Below are positions 9,001-19,639 of a DNA stretch of 64,000 bases, piece by piece. A program made the translations under genes and the position numbers. Source of the stretch: Streptococcus porci DSM 23759 (GTDB lineage Bacteria > Bacillota > Bacilli > Lactobacillales > Streptococcaceae); assembly GCF_000423765.1 (NCBI RefSeq), contig NZ_AUIP01000013.1:29400-93399 (forward strand), read 5' to 3'. Numbering within the stretch: the first letter of the stretch is position 1; each line of letters starts with the position of its first letter. The notes beneath the pieces were generated by a model. That model searched no databases, had not been told where the DNA came from, and saw nothing but the letters and a program-made list of their open reading frames with translations.

Positions 9001-9918
9001 CTAGACCTTTTTAATTGTCGCTCGTTTTTCAGCGATTAAATCTTTATAGGAAATCAGGAAAACTGCCAGCATAATAAGCGTCATTCCAACTAAATCAATC
9101 AGATAAAAATGTTCGTGCATGATGAGAATGCCAAAGATAACAGACGCTACCGGCTCAACAGAAGCTAAGAGACTTCCTTTTACCGCTCCAATAATGGTGG
9201 TTCCTTTAAGAAAAACAGTATAGGCAAAAATTGTCCCAACCCCAACAATACCAAAAAGCGCCAGCCCATTTCCCCAAGTCAAAGAAAAAGGATACTGCCA
9301 CGCCTTGACAGCGATTGGGAAAAAGATTCCACTGATCATCATACCGAGTCCGATGACGATAAGACTTCCCCACTCCTTTATGAGCTTGGCTGGGATAAGG
9401 ATATAGAGGGCATAAGTAAAGGCTGATAAAATTCCCCAGAACAGCCCCTTTGGTGTTATTGCAAGATTGGTGACTTGTCCATGGGTAGCAATGATATAGG
9501 TACCAAGGACAGCTAGAAAAATGGCGAGACTATCCCCTATCGTCGGTAAACTCCTGTCTTTGAGACAAAAGGCGACAACAATTAGCACCGGGGTCATGTA
9601 TTGTAAAACTGTCGCCGTTCCAGCATTGGTATAGTGAATGGCAGATAAATAAGCATACTGATTAAGTAACAGTCCAAAAAAGCTAAAAAGAATGACACCT
9701 AGCCAAAGGTGCTTGCTTTTTAAAGCTTGGAAAAAGCGCTGACGTTGTGTGAGTAATATCAAAGCAGTCAAAACGAGGCCTGAAATGAATAGACGTAAGC
9801 TGGTTAAAAGATTGATAGGAATGCCGTGGCTCATTAAATATTGTCCCGAAACTCCAGAAATTCCCCAAGCAATTCCAGCAACAACCACCATAATCGATCC
9901 TTTAAGCGTAGATGACAT
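9001..9918 (-). CDS. EamA/DMT-family membrane transporter
   Basis: The 305 residues contain about ten hydrophobic segments in two EamA repeats, the layout of drug/metabolite-transporter permeases (first repeat beginning GSIMVVVAGIAWGISGVSG). Such proteins usually export metabolites or drugs from the cytoplasm; the substrate cannot be inferred. It has a GGAGG site before the ATG and appears monocistronic. Confidence 0.85.
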   Translation of the reverse strand: MSSTLKGSIMVVVAGIAWGISGVSGQYLMSHGIPINLLTSLRLFISGLVLTALILLTQRQRFFQALKSKHLWLGVILFSFFGLLLNQYAYLSAIHYTNAGTATVLQYMTPVLIVVAFCLKDRSLPTIGDSLAIFLAVLGTYIIATHGQVTNLAITPKGLFWGILSAFTYALYILIPAKLIKEWGSLIVIGLGMMISGIFFPIAVKAWQYPFSLTWGNGLALFGIVGVGTIFAYTVFLKGTTIIGAVKGSLLASVEPVASVIFGILIMHEHFYLIDLVGMTLIMLAVFLISYKDLIAEKRATIKKV

Positions 9919-10000
9919 GATAACCTCCCAAAGATAGTTCTCTCATTGTATCACAAATTATAAAAAGGAAACACCCTACAAGAAGCATTTCCCTTAATTT

Positions 10001-10696
10001 TTAAAGTTCGTTTACTAGATAGTTAAAGAGTTTTTGACTCTGGCTATTTTTATTTTCCAACAAGAGTTCCGGATGCCATTGAAGTCCTAGAAGTGGTGCT
10101 CCATTTTTTCCTTCATATGCTTCGATGGTACCGTCACGCGGATCATGAGCTGTTGCTTTCAAATCTGGTGCTAAATGTTTCACAGACTGGCGGTGGATTG
10201 AGTTGATACGGCTTCCATTTTTGAGCAAACGGCTGACGCGGCTGTCTTTGACAACGGTAATCTCATGGTGGGTGCCTTGGTACTCAGACTGCCAATGGTT
10301 CTTTACTTCCTGATTAAGTGTGCCACCTAAAGCGACATTCAATAGTTGCATGCCTCGACAGACAGCAAAGATTGGTTTTTTCTGCGCTAGCGCTTCTTTA
10401 ACCAAGGCAAATTCGAACTCATCACGCTCGAGGTTATAGTCGTTACAGTCAATAGCCCTGCTTTCCCCATAGTAACGCGGATCAACATTTTGACCTCCTG
10501 AAAGGATTAGCTTATCAATCATACTAATGTAAGTTTTGGCTAGCTCCGGCGTCCCGACAGGAATGATGATAGGCACACCACCAGCCTCTTTGACCCCTTC
10601 AGAGAGATGGCGCGAGACAGCATCGTAGCGGATGCCTGACATGGCGGGCATTTCCTTTTCATTTCCTGTGATGCCAACGATAATTGGTTTTGTCAT
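10001..10696 (-). CDS. class I glutamine amidotransferase-like hydrolase (peptidase C26)
   Basis: This 231-residue cytoplasmic protein belongs to the gamma-glutamyl hydrolase group (PuuD-like). The nucleophile elbow is AVCRGMQLLN with Cys113, and QWHPE supplies His208 and Glu210. PuuD-type enzymes cleave gamma-glutamyl-GABA, but no putrescine pathway genes are nearby, so the substrate is open. It could equally process a gamma-glutamyl peptide. Confidence 0.85.
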   Translation of the reverse strand: MTKPIIVGITGNEKEMPAMSGIRYDAVSRHLSEGVKEAGGVPIIIPVGTPELAKTYISMIDKLILSGGQNVDPRYYGESRAIDCNDYNLERDEFEFALVKEALAQKKPIFAVCRGMQLLNVALGGTLNQEVKNHWQSEYQGTHHEITVVKDSRVSRLLKNGSRINSIHRQSVKHLAPDLKATAHDPRDGTIEAYEGKNGAPLLGLQWHPELLLENKNSQSQKLFNYLVNEL

Positions 10697-10986
10697 AATG
10701 CTGCCTCGCTTTCTTAAATCTTTTAGAGTTTTCTTCTAATAATGACCCCTATTTTACCGTATTTTAGAGAGCCTGACTAATATAAAATTATTATAGCAGA
10801 GATAAGTTTTGCTTATCGCCAAAGCTCTAAGACTTTTCGAAAACTAAACTCAGATCTTGTTGCCTTGATTTGAGGCAGACAGCGCTACCTGCATCTGCGA
10901 CGTATAGTCTTATCTTGATTGCCCTTACGTATAACCAATTTTCACGGTCGCTAAGCTATTCTTTTTATCATCATATAGAAGAACCT
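10697..10986. other. intergenic stretch, no gene seen
   Basis: There is no credible reading frame. A small hairpin (GATAAG..CTTATC, about 10800-10817) and a TTTTCGAAAA palindrome (near 10836) are the only structure noticed. Confidence 0.4.
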
Positions 10987-11014
10987 AAAAAGCCCAAATT
11001 GTGACATTTGGACT
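10987..11014 (-). terminator. gatCAB terminator
   Basis: On the minus strand AGTCCAAAT pairs with ATTTGGGCT across a six-base loop and is followed by TTTTT. It lies 20 bases after the gatB stop codon. Confidence 0.85.
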
Positions 11015-11033
11015 TTTGCATAGAATGATTGGC

Positions 11034-12476
11034 CTAGCCTTCTAACAATTTAGCTAATTCTTGAGCTAATAAGCGCTGAGCTACTTGTGGGTTAGCCTGT
11101 CCTTTAGTTGCTTTCATAAGGAATCCGGTAAAGGCCTTATCAGCATTACGTTTACCAGACTTGAAGTCAGCAACTGCAGCTTCATTATCGGCAAAGACTT
11201 GGTAAATAATTGGAATGAGAGCTTCTGGATCAGAAATCTGCACCAAACCAGCTTTTTCAACGTATTCACGGGCTGAACCACCATTTTTAGCCAAGTGAAC
11301 AAAGACTTTCTTGGCAATCTTAGAAGAGATGGTGCCGTCTTGGATAATGGCAATCATTTCAACCAAGTTTTCAGGAGTCAAGCTGATTTCTTCAATAGTC
11401 TTGCTCTCAGCATTGAGGAACTGAGCTACTTCACCTTGAAGCCAGTTAGAAACTTGTTTAGCATCTCCGCCAAGCTCAACGGCTTTTTCAAAGAAGTCAG
11501 ACAGAGCCTTAGTTGCTGTCAATTGGTTAGCATCGTAGTCTGACAAGCCAAGCTCCGCAGTGTAACGAGCACGGCGCTGAGCTGGAAAGGCCGGCAGTTC
11601 CCTACGCACTTCCTCAATCCAGGCATCGTCAATCTCAAAGAGCGGTAGGTCTGGTTCTGGGAAATAACGGTAGTCAGCAGCACCTTCCTTAACACGCATA
11701 AGGATAGTAGACTTGCTGGCTTCATCATAACGGCGAGTTTCCTGACGGATAACGCCACCAGACCGAAGAATTTTAGCTTGACGTTCTACTTCATACTCAA
11801 GACCCTTACGGACATTTGAGAAAGAGTTGAGGTTTTTCAGCTCTGTCTTGGTACCGAATTCCTCTTGACCATAGGGACGAAGGGAAATATTGGCATCGAC
11901 ACGCATAGACCCTTCTTCCATCTTAACGTCTGAAATACCAGTGTATTGGATAATTTCCTTGAGGGCTGTCAAATAAGCATAGGCTTCTTCAGGCGAACGC
12001 ATGTCCGCTTCAGAAACGATTTCAATCAAAGGTACTCCTTGGCGGTTGAGGTCAACGTAAGAATATCCATCTGTACCGTGGGTATTTTTACCCGCATCCT
12101 CTTCCAAGTGGGCGCGTTCAATACGAATTTTTTTTGTTGAACCATCTTCCAACTTAGCCTCTAACCAGCCATCAAAGCCAATAGGTTCATCAAATTGTGA
12201 AATTTGATAGGCCTTTGGATTATCAGGGTAGAAATAGTTCTTACGGTCAAAATGCATTTTCTTATGGATATCCATGTTAAGCGCAAGCGCAGCCTTGATT
12301 CCAGCATCAATAACACCCTTATTCATGACCGGAAGAACACCTGGGAAGGACCAGTCAATGATATTAGTGCTAGCATTCTGGTCTTGACCAAAATGAGCAG
12401 CCGATGGAGAAAAAATCTTTGAGTTGGTGTTGAGCTCTACGTGGACTTCAATCCCGATAATTGTTTCAAAGTTCAT
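11034..12476 (-). CDS. gatB: aspartyl/glutamyl-tRNA(Asn/Gln) amidotransferase subunit B
   Basis: GatB binds the misacylated tRNA and, with GatA and GatC, converts Glu-tRNA(Gln) to Gln-tRNA(Gln). This is the indirect route used by bacteria without glutaminyl-tRNA synthetase. The 480 residues start [14 protein letters not shown] and include the conserved [10 protein letters not shown] segment. The C-terminal helical YqeY-like tail is present. Its ATG overlaps the gatA stop (TAATG). A glutamate tRNA ligase (gltX) elsewhere in the window supplies the substrate. Confidence 0.97.
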   Translation of the reverse strand: MNFETIIGIEVHVELNTNSKIFSPSAAHFGQDQNASTNIIDWSFPGVLPVMNKGVIDAGIKAALALNMDIHKKMHFDRKNYFYPDNPKAYQISQFDEPIGFDGWLEAKLEDGSTKKIRIERAHLEEDAGKNTHGTDGYSYVDLNRQGVPLIEIVSEADMRSPEEAYAYLTALKEIIQYTGISDVKMEEGSMRVDANISLRPYGQEEFGTKTELKNLNSFSNVRKGLEYEVERQAKILRSGGVIRQETRRYDEASKSTILMRVKEGAADYRYFPEPDLPLFEIDDAWIEEVRRELPAFPAQRRARYTAELGLSDYDANQLTATKALSDFFEKAVELGGDAKQVSNWLQGEVAQFLNAESKTIEEISLTPENLVEMIAIIQDGTISSKIAKKVFVHLAKNGGSAREYVEKAGLVQISDPEALIPIIYQVFADNEAAVADFKSGKRNADKAFTGFLMKATKGQANPQVAQRLLAQELAKLLEG

Positions 12477-13942
12477 TAGGCTTCACCTCCAAAGATAAGT
12501 GGTTGTTGTTTGTGGTAGTCTGTTGTCGCTTCAAAAGCTGCCGCTACCTGATAGATAGTCTCTTCTGAATATTTAGGACCAATTAACTGCAGACCAACTG
12601 GGAGGCCTTGGACAAAACCAGCAGGAATCGAAATCCCTGGAAGACCTGCCAAGTTGACAGGAATGGTCAAAAGATCCGCCAAGTACATAGCCACAGGGTC
12701 ATGGTTAAGCGTGTCCAAACCAAAGGCTACGGTCGGAGCCGTTGGCCCCAAAATCAAATCATAGTTCGCAAAGACCTTTTCAAAATCTTGAATGATTAAG
12801 GTACGCACCTGACCAGCCTTTTTAAAGTAGGCATCATAGTAACCCGATGATAGACTGAAAGTTCCAAGCATGATACGGCGTTTGACTTCTTCTCCAAAAC
12901 CTTCACTACGGGTATTGACGTAGATATCGTCAAGATTGTTGAAGTTTTCAGTGCGATAGCCGTAACGGATACCGTCGAAACGTTGTAGGTTTGAAGAGGC
13001 TTCAGAGGATGCTATGATGTAGTAAACAGCTACCCCGTATTTGCTGTGAGGTAGACTGACTTCCTCAACGGTCGCCCCCAATTTTTCAAAATGCTTGGCA
13101 GCCTTGACGATGGTTTCTTTGACTTCAGGATCGATTCCTTCACCAAGGTATTCTTTTGGCAGAGCAATCTTGAGCCCCTTGATATCTCGACCAATCTTGC
13201 TGGTAAAGTCTTCTACATGTACTGGTGCAGAGGTTGAATCCTTGCTGTCTGCTCCTGCAATCACGTTAAGAAGCTGGGCATTTTCCTTAACCGTTTGAGA
13301 AAAAGGTCCAATTTGATCCAGCGAGCTACCAAAGGCAATCAAGCCAAATCGAGATACCGTGCCATAGGTCGGTTTGAGCCCTACGATACCGCTGAAGGCC
13401 GCAGGTTGGCGGATGGAACCACCCGTATCCGAACCCAGAGACAGACGAACCTGACCAGAAGCCACCGCCGAAGCTGAACCGCTGGAGGAGCCTCCCGGCA
13501 CCTTGGTCTGATCCCAGGCATTTTTCGTCGCACCAAAGTAAGAAGTCTCACCAGACCCCCCCATGGCAAATTCGTCCATGTTGGTCTTACCGATGACAAT
13601 CATGTCTTTTCCATAAAGTTTTTCAACCGCTGTCGCATCAAAAATTGGTTCATAATTGTAAAGCATTTTTGAAGCAGCTGTTGTTAAAATGCCTTTTGTT
13701 GAGATGTTGTCTTTGACAGCCAAAGGAATACCAGACATAAGATTGCCAGCATCAATTCCTTTCTCGTCAATAGCTTTTGCCTGAGCCAATGCCGACTCTT
13801 CTGCAACGGTGACAAAAGAATTAAGCTTAGCTTCACGCGCCTTGATATCTTCAAGCGTTGCTTGGGTTAATTCAGTTGCAGAAATCTCCTTTTTAACCAA
13901 AAGGTCATGGAGTTCTTCAATGGTTTTATGATTAAAAGTCAT
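12476..13942 (-). CDS. gatA: aspartyl/glutamyl-tRNA(Asn/Gln) amidotransferase subunit A
   Basis: GatA is the amidase that frees ammonia from glutamine for the transamidation. The 488 residues show the amidase-signature Ser-cisSer-Lys centre: [10 protein letters not shown] with the catalytic Lys, and [14 protein letters not shown] followed by [12 protein letters not shown] with the nucleophilic Ser. It overlaps gatB and gatC by one base each, so the three are translated as a coupled unit. Confidence 0.97.
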   Translation of the reverse strand: MTFNHKTIEELHDLLVKKEISATELTQATLEDIKAREAKLNSFVTVAEESALAQAKAIDEKGIDAGNLMSGIPLAVKDNISTKGILTTAASKMLYNYEPIFDATAVEKLYGKDMIVIGKTNMDEFAMGGSGETSYFGATKNAWDQTKVPGGSSSGSASAVASGQVRLSLGSDTGGSIRQPAAFSGIVGLKPTYGTVSRFGLIAFGSSLDQIGPFSQTVKENAQLLNVIAGADSKDSTSAPVHVEDFTSKIGRDIKGLKIALPKEYLGEGIDPEVKETIVKAAKHFEKLGATVEEVSLPHSKYGVAVYYIIASSEASSNLQRFDGIRYGYRTENFNNLDDIYVNTRSEGFGEEVKRRIMLGTFSLSSGYYDAYFKKAGQVRTLIIQDFEKVFANYDLILGPTAPTVAFGLDTLNHDPVAMYLADLLTIPVNLAGLPGISIPAGFVQGLPVGLQLIGPKYSEETIYQVAAAFEATTDYHKQQPLIFGGEA

Positions 13943-14244
13943 TAAGCATCACCTCCATCGTCTAGGATTGCTGGTACTTTGATGTAATTGTCTTCCTGCT
14001 CTGGTACGTTTTTGAATAAAAGCTGGCGCTCTGTACCTTGTTCTGCTATATCCTCACGCATAACTGTTTTTCGATCAGCCATGGTCGTCGTGATGGCTAC
14101 GCCTTCTGTGTCGACTTCATTTAAAAGTTCAACCATATCAACAATTTTTGACAAGGTGGTCGCAAATGCAGCTGTCTCAGTGTCTGAGAACGACAACTTC
14201 GACAACGTTGCCACATGACGAACTTCTTCTTCAGTGATTTTCAT
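13942..14244 (-). CDS. gatC: aspartyl/glutamyl-tRNA(Asn/Gln) amidotransferase subunit C
   Basis: GatC is the 100-residue linker that wraps GatA and GatB together. The start [21 protein letters not shown] is typical. It is the first gene of the gatCAB operon, preceded by a GGAG site and a TATAAT. Confidence 0.95.
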   Translation of the reverse strand: MKITEEEVRHVATLSKLSFSDTETAAFATTLSKIVDMVELLNEVDTEGVAITTTMADRKTVMREDIAEQGTERQLLFKNVPEQEDNYIKVPAILDDGGDA

Positions 14245-14276
14245 CTGATTTCTCCATTTTATTCATAATCTTTTTT

Positions 14277-14285
14277 ATTATATCA
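14277..14285 (-). promoter_or_regulatory. gatC promoter, extended -10
   Basis: On the minus strand TGATATAAT is an extended -10 box (-10 at 14277-14282), 33 bases before gatC. No good -35 was found, which is common with extended -10 promoters. Confidence 0.55.
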
Positions 14286-14326
14286 CAAAGAGCACCGCTC
14301 TGCTATTTTTGGAAAAGAATTCATGC

Positions 14327-14352
14327 AAAAAAGCCCCGCAAGAGGCCTTTTC
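14327..14352 (-). terminator. terminator after galE
   Basis: On the minus strand AAAAGGCC and GGGGCTTTTTT form an imperfect stem followed by a T run, directly after the galE stop. It closes the galK-galT-galE unit. Confidence 0.65.
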
Positions 14353-14356
14353 CCTT

Positions 14357-15358
14357 TTAATGTCTATCATCGTAACCGCGTGGGTGGCTTGAGTGCCAAG
14401 TCCAGGCTGTCTCGATAATTTTTTCAATATCGTCAAATTGAGGTTTCCAGCCCAAAATCTCACGCGCTTTTTCTGAGGAGGCGATAAGGGTGTCTGGGTC
14501 GCCAGGACGGCGATTAGCCAATTCAGCTGGAATAGCCTTACCAGTAACTTTACGTGCTGCTTCAAGGATTTGTAAGTTAGAAAATCCTGTTGATGAACCT
14601 AAGTTAAAGGCAGTAGAAGCTCCGCCCTTGCGCAAATAATCAACCGCTAAAGTATGAGCGTCCGCTAAGTCAAATGGGTGAACGTAATCACGGACGTTTG
14701 TCCCATCTGGGGTATTGTAGTCGTCACCGAAAATCATAATTTTCTCACGCTCCCCTTGAGCAACCTGCAAGATAATTGGAAGAAGGTGAGTCTCTGGACC
14801 ATGGTCTTCACCGATTGATCCATCTGGTTTGGCGCCAGCAACGTTGAAATAGCGCAGAGCCACAAAGGTGATGCCGTAAGCCTGATCAGACCACTTCATG
14901 ATAGTTTCCATCATGAGTTTGCTCTCACCATACGGGTTTATTGGGCGTTGCGGCGTTGTTTCCAAAATAGGGATTTGATCAGGAATACCATAAGTGGCAG
15001 CCGTTGATGAGAAAACGATGTGCTTGACATGACATTCACGCATGACTTCAAGAAGGTTGACCATGCCAGCCGTATTGTTATCAAAATATTTGAGTGGCTC
15101 CACCATTGACTCTGCGACAAGGGAATAAGCTGCAAAGTGGATAACTGCGTCAACTTCTGGATTTTCCTTAAAAACTTGACGCATAAAATCCTTGTCAGAA
15201 AGATCACCTTCATAGAATTTTGCGTCTGGGTGAACCGCTGCACGATGACCAGTCACCAAATTATCAACAACGACGACCTCTTCTTTCCCTTCTGAAATGA
15301 GTCTATCCACCATATGTGAACCGATATAACCCGCTCCACCGAGCACAAGTACTGCCAT
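14357..15358 (-). CDS. galE: UDP-glucose 4-epimerase
   Basis: GalE interconverts UDP-galactose and UDP-glucose, the last Leloir step, and also supplies UDP-galactose for polysaccharides. The 333 residues have the Rossmann motif GGAGYIGS (7-14) and the catalytic Tyr143-xxx-Lys147 in [10 protein letters not shown]. It follows galK, galT and a broken glyoxalase-like gene on the same strand. Confidence 0.96.
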   Translation of the reverse strand: MAVLVLGGAGYIGSHMVDRLISEGKEEVVVVDNLVTGHRAAVHPDAKFYEGDLSDKDFMRQVFKENPEVDAVIHFAAYSLVAESMVEPLKYFDNNTAGMVNLLEVMRECHVKHIVFSSTAATYGIPDQIPILETTPQRPINPYGESKLMMETIMKWSDQAYGITFVALRYFNVAGAKPDGSIGEDHGPETHLLPIILQVAQGEREKIMIFGDDYNTPDGTNVRDYVHPFDLADAHTLAVDYLRKGGASTAFNLGSSTGFSNLQILEAARKVTGKAIPAELANRRPGDPDTLIASSEKAREILGWKPQFDDIEKIIETAWTWHSSHPRGYDDRH

Positions 15359-15442
15359 AGTTTTGATTTAGAAGTTGCTAGGAAATCACTGCTAGCCGAG
15401 CTCACAGCCACCAAGCATCTTCTCCCTTTCTTTATTTTTAAC

Positions 15443-15821
15443 TTAAAGTGTTAATTCAATTTGTAACCCCTCGACAACAACAAGGGCTGACTCGTAATAG
15501 CCGTCACCTGTTATACGGGGACCACTTATCAAATCATATCCTGCCGAGACCAATTTTTCTGTTAGTTCATCTACAGCTTCTTTGCTTCCCAAGCTGAAAG
15601 CCAGATGACTAAAACCGAACTGACTGATAGATGGATTATTATCCGTCAGATTAGGCTTGGTCATGATTTCCAACCGAGCACCGTCTAAAAAAGTCAGAAA
15701 ATAGGATTGATGTTTTAGGATTATGATAACGCTGATTGGATTTAGCACCCAAATAGGTTTCAAAAAAGCTTTTGACCTTTTCCAAATCATGGACATACGC
15801 TGCCGCATGTTCAATTTTCAT
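15443..15821 (-). pseudogene. VOC/glyoxalase-like protein, frameshifted
   Basis: From the ATG at 15821 the frame reads MKIEHAAAYVHDLEKVKSFF and continues to YHNPKTS. The rest of the domain (SYFLTFLDGARLEIM to GLQIELTL) lies in another frame, with the break near 15715. Either one base was inserted or two were lost. Members of this family are metal-binding glyoxalase/dioxygenase-fold proteins of about 125 residues, often uncharacterised. It is embedded between galT and galE. A base error in the source sequence is an alternative to true loss. Confidence 0.75.
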
Positions 15822-15830
15822 TTTCTGCTC

Positions 15831-17291
15831 CTAACCAAGCCCTACATGCTCCACAAAGCGCATAAAATCTTTTGTATTTTTGTAGACACCAGCGTCTTCA
15901 AGAACACGTGTAAAGGTTGCTCCAACAGCTTTTTGAACGATTGATGAAACTTTTTCTGCCGTTACATGAGGATTGGAGGCTTTAATCTTATCCGCCCAAT
16001 CCTTGTGGTAGTCAGCTATTTCATTATACTCGCCCAGAACATATTTTTCAACTTCTAGCAGTTCTTCCTTTAGCCTTGGAGGTAAAATGGCTAAACCCAT
16101 CACCTCAATGAGACCAATATTTTCTTTTTTAATGTGTTGCACATCTTTGTGAGGATGGTAGACACCATCTGGATGTTCTTCAGACGTATGATTGTCACGG
16201 AGAACAATATCTAATTGGAAACGTCCCTCTTTTTTACGAGCAATCGGCGTTACGGTGTGATGGGGCGTATCATCTGTATAGGCAAGAATATCTGCCGATT
16301 TATCAGAGTAATCTCTCCAAGCAAGACGAATTTTCTCAGCCAGTTCAATGACTTTATCCTTGTCATCTGAGGTCAGACGAATGACTGACATGGGCCAGTT
16401 GACAATCCCTGCATCCACTTCCTCAAAGCCTTTAAAGGTAAACCTGTGGCTTAGCTCCGCTTTTTCCATAGGGAAGGTGTGACGACCGCCCTGATAGTGA
16501 TTGTGGGTCAAAATGGAGCCACCAACAATCGGCAAATCGGAGTTTGAGCCAGCAAAGTATCCCGGAAAGATGTCCACAATATCAAGCAATTGACTGAACG
16601 TGTCCTTACTGATGACCATGGGGACATGCTGGGTGTTGAGGAAAATACAATGTTCATTAAAATAAGCGTAGGGGGAGTACTGAAAACCCCACTTCTCCTC
16701 ACCCAAATCCATCCGAATAATACGGTGATTGGCACGGTCTGGGTGGTTAATGCGCCCCTGATAACCTTCATTCTCCATGCAGAGTTGGCATTTAGGATAA
16801 TCAGAGCTTGCCACCAACTTAGCTGCTGCAATAGCTTTAGGGTCTTTTTCAGGCTTTGATAAGTTAATGGTAATCTGCATATCACCGTATTTCGACGGAG
16901 TAGAAAAGGCAAGGTTTTTGGCAATGGCTTCAACCTTGATGTAATCGTTTTTCTTGCTTAAATCATAAAAATCAGCAATGGCTTGCTCTGGATTTTCTTG
17001 ATATGTTTTCCAAAATCTACCGTTGACTTGACTAGGAATTGGAGTGATAAAATTCATCAACTCTGCACCAAGACAATTTTTCTCCTCCTGAATATCTGCA
17101 CAGCGACCATTGTCGACCGCAAGCTCGACTAATTGGTCTTTCAGCTTGATGAGGGTAGTTTCTTGAGTTTCCTGCTGTGCATTTGCCTCACCCACCAAGG
17201 CAAGGATGCGATTAGCAAGGTAAATGGTATCCATTTCTGTGTAGTCGCTATTAGCAATCACTCCGGCGACAAAGCTATCTAAAAGTTTCAT
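15831..17291 (-). CDS. galT: UTP-hexose-1-phosphate / galactose-1-phosphate uridylyltransferase (Firmicutes type)
   Basis: GalT exchanges UDP-glucose and galactose-1-phosphate in the Leloir pathway. The 486 residues belong to the longer Gram-positive GalT family rather than the 350-residue enterobacterial type. The segment [20 protein letters not shown] contains the histidines of the active site. It starts 3 bases after the galK stop, which indicates a tight operon. Confidence 0.94.
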   Translation of the reverse strand: MKLLDSFVAGVIANSDYTEMDTIYLANRILALVGEANAQQETQETTLIKLKDQLVELAVDNGRCADIQEEKNCLGAELMNFITPIPSQVNGRFWKTYQENPEQAIADFYDLSKKNDYIKVEAIAKNLAFSTPSKYGDMQITINLSKPEKDPKAIAAAKLVASSDYPKCQLCMENEGYQGRINHPDRANHRIIRMDLGEEKWGFQYSPYAYFNEHCIFLNTQHVPMVISKDTFSQLLDIVDIFPGYFAGSNSDLPIVGGSILTHNHYQGGRHTFPMEKAELSHRFTFKGFEEVDAGIVNWPMSVIRLTSDDKDKVIELAEKIRLAWRDYSDKSADILAYTDDTPHHTVTPIARKKEGRFQLDIVLRDNHTSEEHPDGVYHPHKDVQHIKKENIGLIEVMGLAILPPRLKEELLEVEKYVLGEYNEIADYHKDWADKIKASNPHVTAEKVSSIVQKAVGATFTRVLEDAGVYKNTKDFMRFVEHVGLG

Positions 17292-17294
17292 ATC

Positions 17295-18467
17295 TTACTT
17301 CCTTGAGAGAACACGACTTCCGCCTGCCACTTCTGCTATGTAGAAAGCTGGCGCGTAGCCAATTTTTTCTTCATAAATCTTGCCCACATTTTCAGTAAAG
17401 GCAGCAACCTTATCCTTTTGAACAATGGCAATACCACAGCCACCAAAGCCAGCACCTGTCATGCGAGCCCCTAGAACACCCTCTTGTTCCCAAGCAGTAT
17501 GAGCCAGAGTGTCAAGCTCAACACCAGTCACTTCATAGTCGTGCTCCAAAGAAACATGAGAAGCATTGACCAAACGACCAAATTGCTCCAAATCACCAGC
17601 AACTAGCGCCTCTTTAGCTTTCAGGGTACGTTGATTTTCTGAAACTGCGTGGCGAGCACGTTTGATGCGGTTTGTGTCTTTAATCAAATAAGCGTACTGA
17701 TCAAAAGTGGCTTCGTCCAGTTCCCCGAGAGTTTTTATGTCAAGCAAGGCATTCAATTCTTCAACTGCTTTTTCACACTCGGCACGTCGCTCATTGTATT
17801 TAGAATCTGCTAATTCACGACGTTTATTGGTATTCATGATAACAACCACATAATCGCCTAAATCCAGCGGAACCAATTCATACTCTAAAGTATTGGTATC
17901 AAGATAAATGGCTTGTTTGTCTGCTCCCATGCCGATGGCAAATTGATCCATGATGCCTGAATTGACACCGATAAAGTTGTTTTCAGTTTGTTTACCAATT
18001 TTTACCAAATCAAGACGGTCTAGTTTTAGGTCAAAGAGTTCTTCACAGATGACCCCAATTAAAAGTTCTAGCGAAGCCGATGATGACAAACCAGAGCCAT
18101 TTGGAATATTACCAAAAACATAGACGTCAAGCCCTGTCTCAATCTCATGCCCTGCTTCTTTCAAATACTTTATGACACCTTTTGGATAGTTAGTCCAATT
18201 ATCTTCTTTTTTAAAAACAAGGTCGTCCAAGCTAATTTCAATGACACCCAGTTCCTCAAAATTGCCTGAGTAAAAACGTAAGGTTCTGTCCTCGCGCTTT
18301 TTAGCAGCGCCATAAGTGCCAAGTGTTATCGCCGCTGGAAATACGTGTCCGCCATTGTAATCTGTGTGTTCACCGATGAGGTTGATGCGACCTGGTGAGA
18401 AAAAGGTTGCATCAGGTTCCGTTCCAAACCTTGCCTCAAAAGCCTGTGTCAGTTGCTCAATGTTCAT
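17295..18467 (-). CDS. galK: galactokinase
   Basis: GalK phosphorylates galactose with ATP, the first Leloir step. The 390 residues contain the galactokinase signature [15 protein letters not shown], the GHMP ATP-binding loop [13 protein letters not shown] and the C-terminal [11 protein letters not shown]. It is the first gene of the gal operon, with a good promoter and an AAGGAG site. Confidence 0.97.
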   Translation of the reverse strand: MNIEQLTQAFEARFGTEPDATFFSPGRINLIGEHTDYNGGHVFPAAITLGTYGAAKKREDRTLRFYSGNFEELGVIEISLDDLVFKKEDNWTNYPKGVIKYLKEAGHEIETGLDVYVFGNIPNGSGLSSSASLELLIGVICEELFDLKLDRLDLVKIGKQTENNFIGVNSGIMDQFAIGMGADKQAIYLDTNTLEYELVPLDLGDYVVVIMNTNKRRELADSKYNERRAECEKAVEELNALLDIKTLGELDEATFDQYAYLIKDTNRIKRARHAVSENQRTLKAKEALVAGDLEQFGRLVNASHVSLEHDYEVTGVELDTLAHTAWEQEGVLGARMTGAGFGGCGIAIVQKDKVAAFTENVGKIYEEKIGYAPAFYIAEVAGGSRVLSRK

Positions 18468-18534
18468 AATCTTTCTCCTTAATTTAAGATACCGAGGATA
18501 CTGATCCTCATTAAATTGATAAATTGTTACCTAG

Positions 18535-18595
18535 ATTATAAAATAGATTAGTAAAAAAATCAAGGAATATAGTAAAAATTTTATTATTTTTTACT
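18535..18595 (-). promoter_or_regulatory. gal operon promoter and candidate GalR operator
   Basis: On the minus strand TTGATT (18558-18563) and TATAAT (18535-18540) are 17 bases apart. Just upstream, AGTAAAAA and TTTTTACT arms (about 18571-18595) form an inverted repeat. The AGTAAAA word recurs in the promoter regions around 22466-22560 beside the LacI-type regulator, so it is a candidate operator. That link is inference. Confidence 0.65.
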
Positions 18596-18613
18596 TGCCT
18601 TTACCTCCCAAAG

Positions 18614-18708
18614 AAAAGGCTAAGACAAAAATCCTAGCCTTTTAATATTATGACAGACAAGGGCTTTGGCACAGTGTAGCAATGGAAAGTTCTCGTCCCT
18701 TGCTACAC
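18614..18708 (-). terminator. terminator and second hairpin after the permease operon
   Basis: AAAAGGCTA (18614-18622) pairs with TAGCCTTTT (18635-18643), and a second stem GTGTAGCAA (18674-18682) pairs with TTGCTACAC (18700-18708). Both lie between the permease stop at 18809 and the gal promoter. The rest of 18468-18808 holds no gene. Confidence 0.6.
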
Positions 18709-18808
18709 ATTGGATGTCCCCTTCTTAATCAACCGTATGAAAATGAGACGACAAAATCGAAATCGGAAAAAACGCCAATGATTAATCCTTGTCCCAGACT
18801 TATTTCAT

Positions 18809-19639
18809 CTACTTATTAGCACCCAGCATACCTGCAACAAATTGTTTCTGCAGCACGAAGAAGATAACCAAAGTTGGCACAGTCGCAACCAAAACCGCAG
18901 CCATAATCATCCCAAAGTCTGGAGAATAACTTGAACCAAGTTGTGAAATCAAGAGTGGCACAGTTTGTTTTTCCGTAGATTGAACCACAACCAATGGCCA
19001 GAGATAGTTATTCCAACTGTTCATGAAGGTGATAATAGCTGCCGCGGCATAGGTCGTCTTCATGGTTGGCATATAGATTTTGAAAAATAAGCCTGCTTCA
19101 GACACACCATCAATTCGACCAGCTTCCAATAATTCTTTAGGAAACATCTTGGTGTTTTGACGGAAGTAAAAAATCAAGAAAGCTGTCACAATATAGGGCA
19201 AGAAAATTGAAGCATAGGAGTTAATCCCAACAAGTGAACTAATCATAGACATTTTCCCGAAAAGTCGAAAAAGAGGAATCATGATTGCTGCGAAAGGTAC
19301 CATCATAGACAAAAGAATGATATTAAAGACGATATCTTTCCCCTTACTACGGTAAACTTCAAAACCATAACCAGCTACTGAGCCAATCAGGAGAGCTAAA
19401 ACTGTCTGGAAAAGAGCTACAACAGTAGAATTTTTCAGTGCATTTGTCATATCCGTCTGACTAAAAATGTTTTTCAAGTTAGTGAACAATTCGCCACCTG
19501 GCAACATGCGCCCATTAGTCACATCGATACTGCTATTGGTCGCACTGACTACCAAGAAATAAAATGGAAAAACAAAAATAATGGACATGAGGATTAAAAA
19601 GATATAAGTTGCAATTGTTTTTGGTTTATCTCTTTTCAT
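18809..19639 (-). CDS. carbohydrate ABC transporter permease (MalG/MsmG type)
   Basis: This inner permease is about 276 residues long with six hydrophobic spans and the EAA loop for ATPase contact (ELLEAGRIDGVSEAGLFFKI). The start is the ATG at 19639 after GGAGG. It overlaps the upstream permease by 14 bases. It is the last gene of a damaged locus whose binding protein and alpha-galactosidase are broken, so it may no longer form a working importer. Confidence 0.88.
   Translation of the reverse strand: MKRDKPKTIATYIFLILMSIIFVFPFYFLVVSATNSSIDVTNGRMLPGGELFTNLKNIFSQTDMTNALKNSTVVALFQTVLALLIGSVAGYGFEVYRSKGKDIVFNIILLSMMVPFAAIMIPLFRLFGKMSMISSLVGINSYASIFLPYIVTAFLIFYFRQNTKMFPKELLEAGRIDGVSEAGLFFKIYMPTMKTTYAAAAIITFMNSWNNYLWPLVVVQSTEKQTVPLLISQLGSSYSPDFGMIMAAVLVATVPTLVIFFVLQKQFVAGMLGANK

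Noticed and set aside
10800..10990. Possible tRNA or riboswitch between the amidotransferase and gatB
   Set aside because: No cloverleaf, T-loop GTTCRA or known aptamer core was found; only small stems are present.
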